Source: Fodinibacter sp963730365 (GTDB taxonomy: Bacteria; Actinomycetota; Actinomycetes; Actinomycetales; Dermatophilaceae). Taken from it: DNA of 64,000 nucleotides. Shown here piece after piece: positions 63,618-64,000 of the stretch. The DNA is taken from contig CAVSRM010000008.1 in NCBI GenBank assembly GCA_963730365.1, positions 310,001 through 374,000 of the forward strand, written 5' to 3'. The position numbers were made by a program, and so were the translations under genes. Position 1 is the stretch's first letter. The number at the start of each line of letters is the position of its first letter. The notes beneath the pieces were generated by a model. The model saw only the letters and a program-made list of their open reading frames with translations, did not search any database and was not told where the DNA came from.

Positions 63618-64000
63618 CCGGCAGGGGTCCCGCCGAGCCGCACGCGTCGGCGTTCGCCGAGGACCGCGACGTCGCCGACACCGTGGTCGTCGTGACCGGT
63701 GCCGGCGGCGGGATCGGGAGCGCCACGGCAGGGCTCCTCCTCGCGGCCGGCGCCCGGGTGGTGGCCGGCGACCTGCGGGAGCACGCCCTGAGCGACCTGG
63801 CGTCCCGGTGGGGCACCGACCGCGTGGCAACGTGCGTCGGTGACGTTCGCGAACCGGCCACGGCCGACGCGCTCGTCACCACCGGGGTCGAACGGTTCGG
63901 GCGGGTCGACTCGATCGTCGCGAATGCCGCGGTGGGGTTCTACGGCGGCATCCTCGACGTCACGCCCGAGCAGGTCGACCTCATGGTCGACGTCAACGTC
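63614..64000 (+). CDS. SDR-family oxidoreductase, truncated by window end
   Basis: 129 codons visible. The NAD(P) loop is VVVVTGAGGGIGSATAGLLL (TGxxxGxG), then ASRWGTDRVATCVGDV and the NAG-like VANAAVGFYGG. The catalytic YxxxK lies beyond the window. The GTG overlaps the permease stop, so it belongs to the polyol operon, probably as sorbitol or related polyol dehydrogenase. Confidence 0.85.
   Translation, partial: MTGRGPAEPHASAFAEDRDVADTVVVVTGAGGGIGSATAGLLLAAGARVVAGDLREHALSDLASRWGTDRVATCVGDVREPATADALVTTGVERFGRVDSIVANAAVGFYGGILDVTPEQVDLMVDVNV

Overview
The window is 64 kb of very GC-rich DNA (around 70 percent by eye) with GTG and TTG starts, short intergenic gaps and many ATGA/GTGA stop-start overlaps. 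The gene content points to an actinobacterium, most likely a Micrococcales member of the Intrasporangiaceae type. Supporting features are a dnaK-grpE-dnaJ-hspR operon with HAIR operators, an LCP cell-wall ligase, a class F sortase, a Bpa-type proteasome activator ending in GQYL, and an actinobacterial-style histidine utilisation set. The taxonomic call is inference. No tRNA, rRNA, CRISPR, insertion sequence or phage gene was found.

Layout. 1-1.9 kb: partial LCP protein and a TspO-like membrane protein. 2.0-8.2 kb: the most unusual locus, a diaminobutyrate aminotransferase (EctB family, with no ectA or ectC) translationally coupled to a 1648-residue membrane NRPS of the poly-epsilon-lysine-synthetase type that carries its own C-terminal phosphopantetheinyl transferase domain. 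I read this as a two-gene pathway for a diaminobutyrate homopolymer. 8.5-11 kb: Tat-exported beta-propeller protein and DUF2252 protein. 11-15.3 kb: heat-shock operon with two HAIR boxes over its promoter. 15.5-26.6 kb: subtilase, P450, DUF389 protein, lipoprotein, GNAT, K+ channel-like protein, CDF metal exporter and two MFS exporters that converge on a 29-bp palindrome. 26.7-29.9 kb: TPP-riboswitch-controlled YkoE-type ECF thiamine/HMP transporter.

30.4-42.7 kb: histidine degradation (hutI, hutF, an M20 hydrolase probably standing in for N-formylglutamate deformylase, hutU, hutH) plus an IclR regulator. All three hut promoter regions carry the same motif GTCT-N8-AGAC, which I propose as the IclR operator. 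The block is interrupted by ybaK, a ZIP transporter, a DUF4386 protein, and a frameshifted MDR oxidoreductase beside its TetR regulator.

42.7-54.4 kb: methyltransferase, FAD oxidoreductase, Kef-type antiporter, quinone oxidoreductase, DUF1304 protein, a G-quadruplex-prone tract and second long palindrome, an MFS transporter, DUF4397 protein plus class F sortase, a chimeric pseudogene, Bpa and a ThrE exporter. 54.4-57.4 kb: a kinase/M23-like/class III aminotransferase fusion of the phospho-lyase kind. 57.5-64 kb: a polyol catabolic locus, with a mannitol-dehydrogenase-family enzyme, AraC regulator, carbohydrate ABC transporter (binding protein and two permeases) and an SDR dehydrogenase cut by the window edge.
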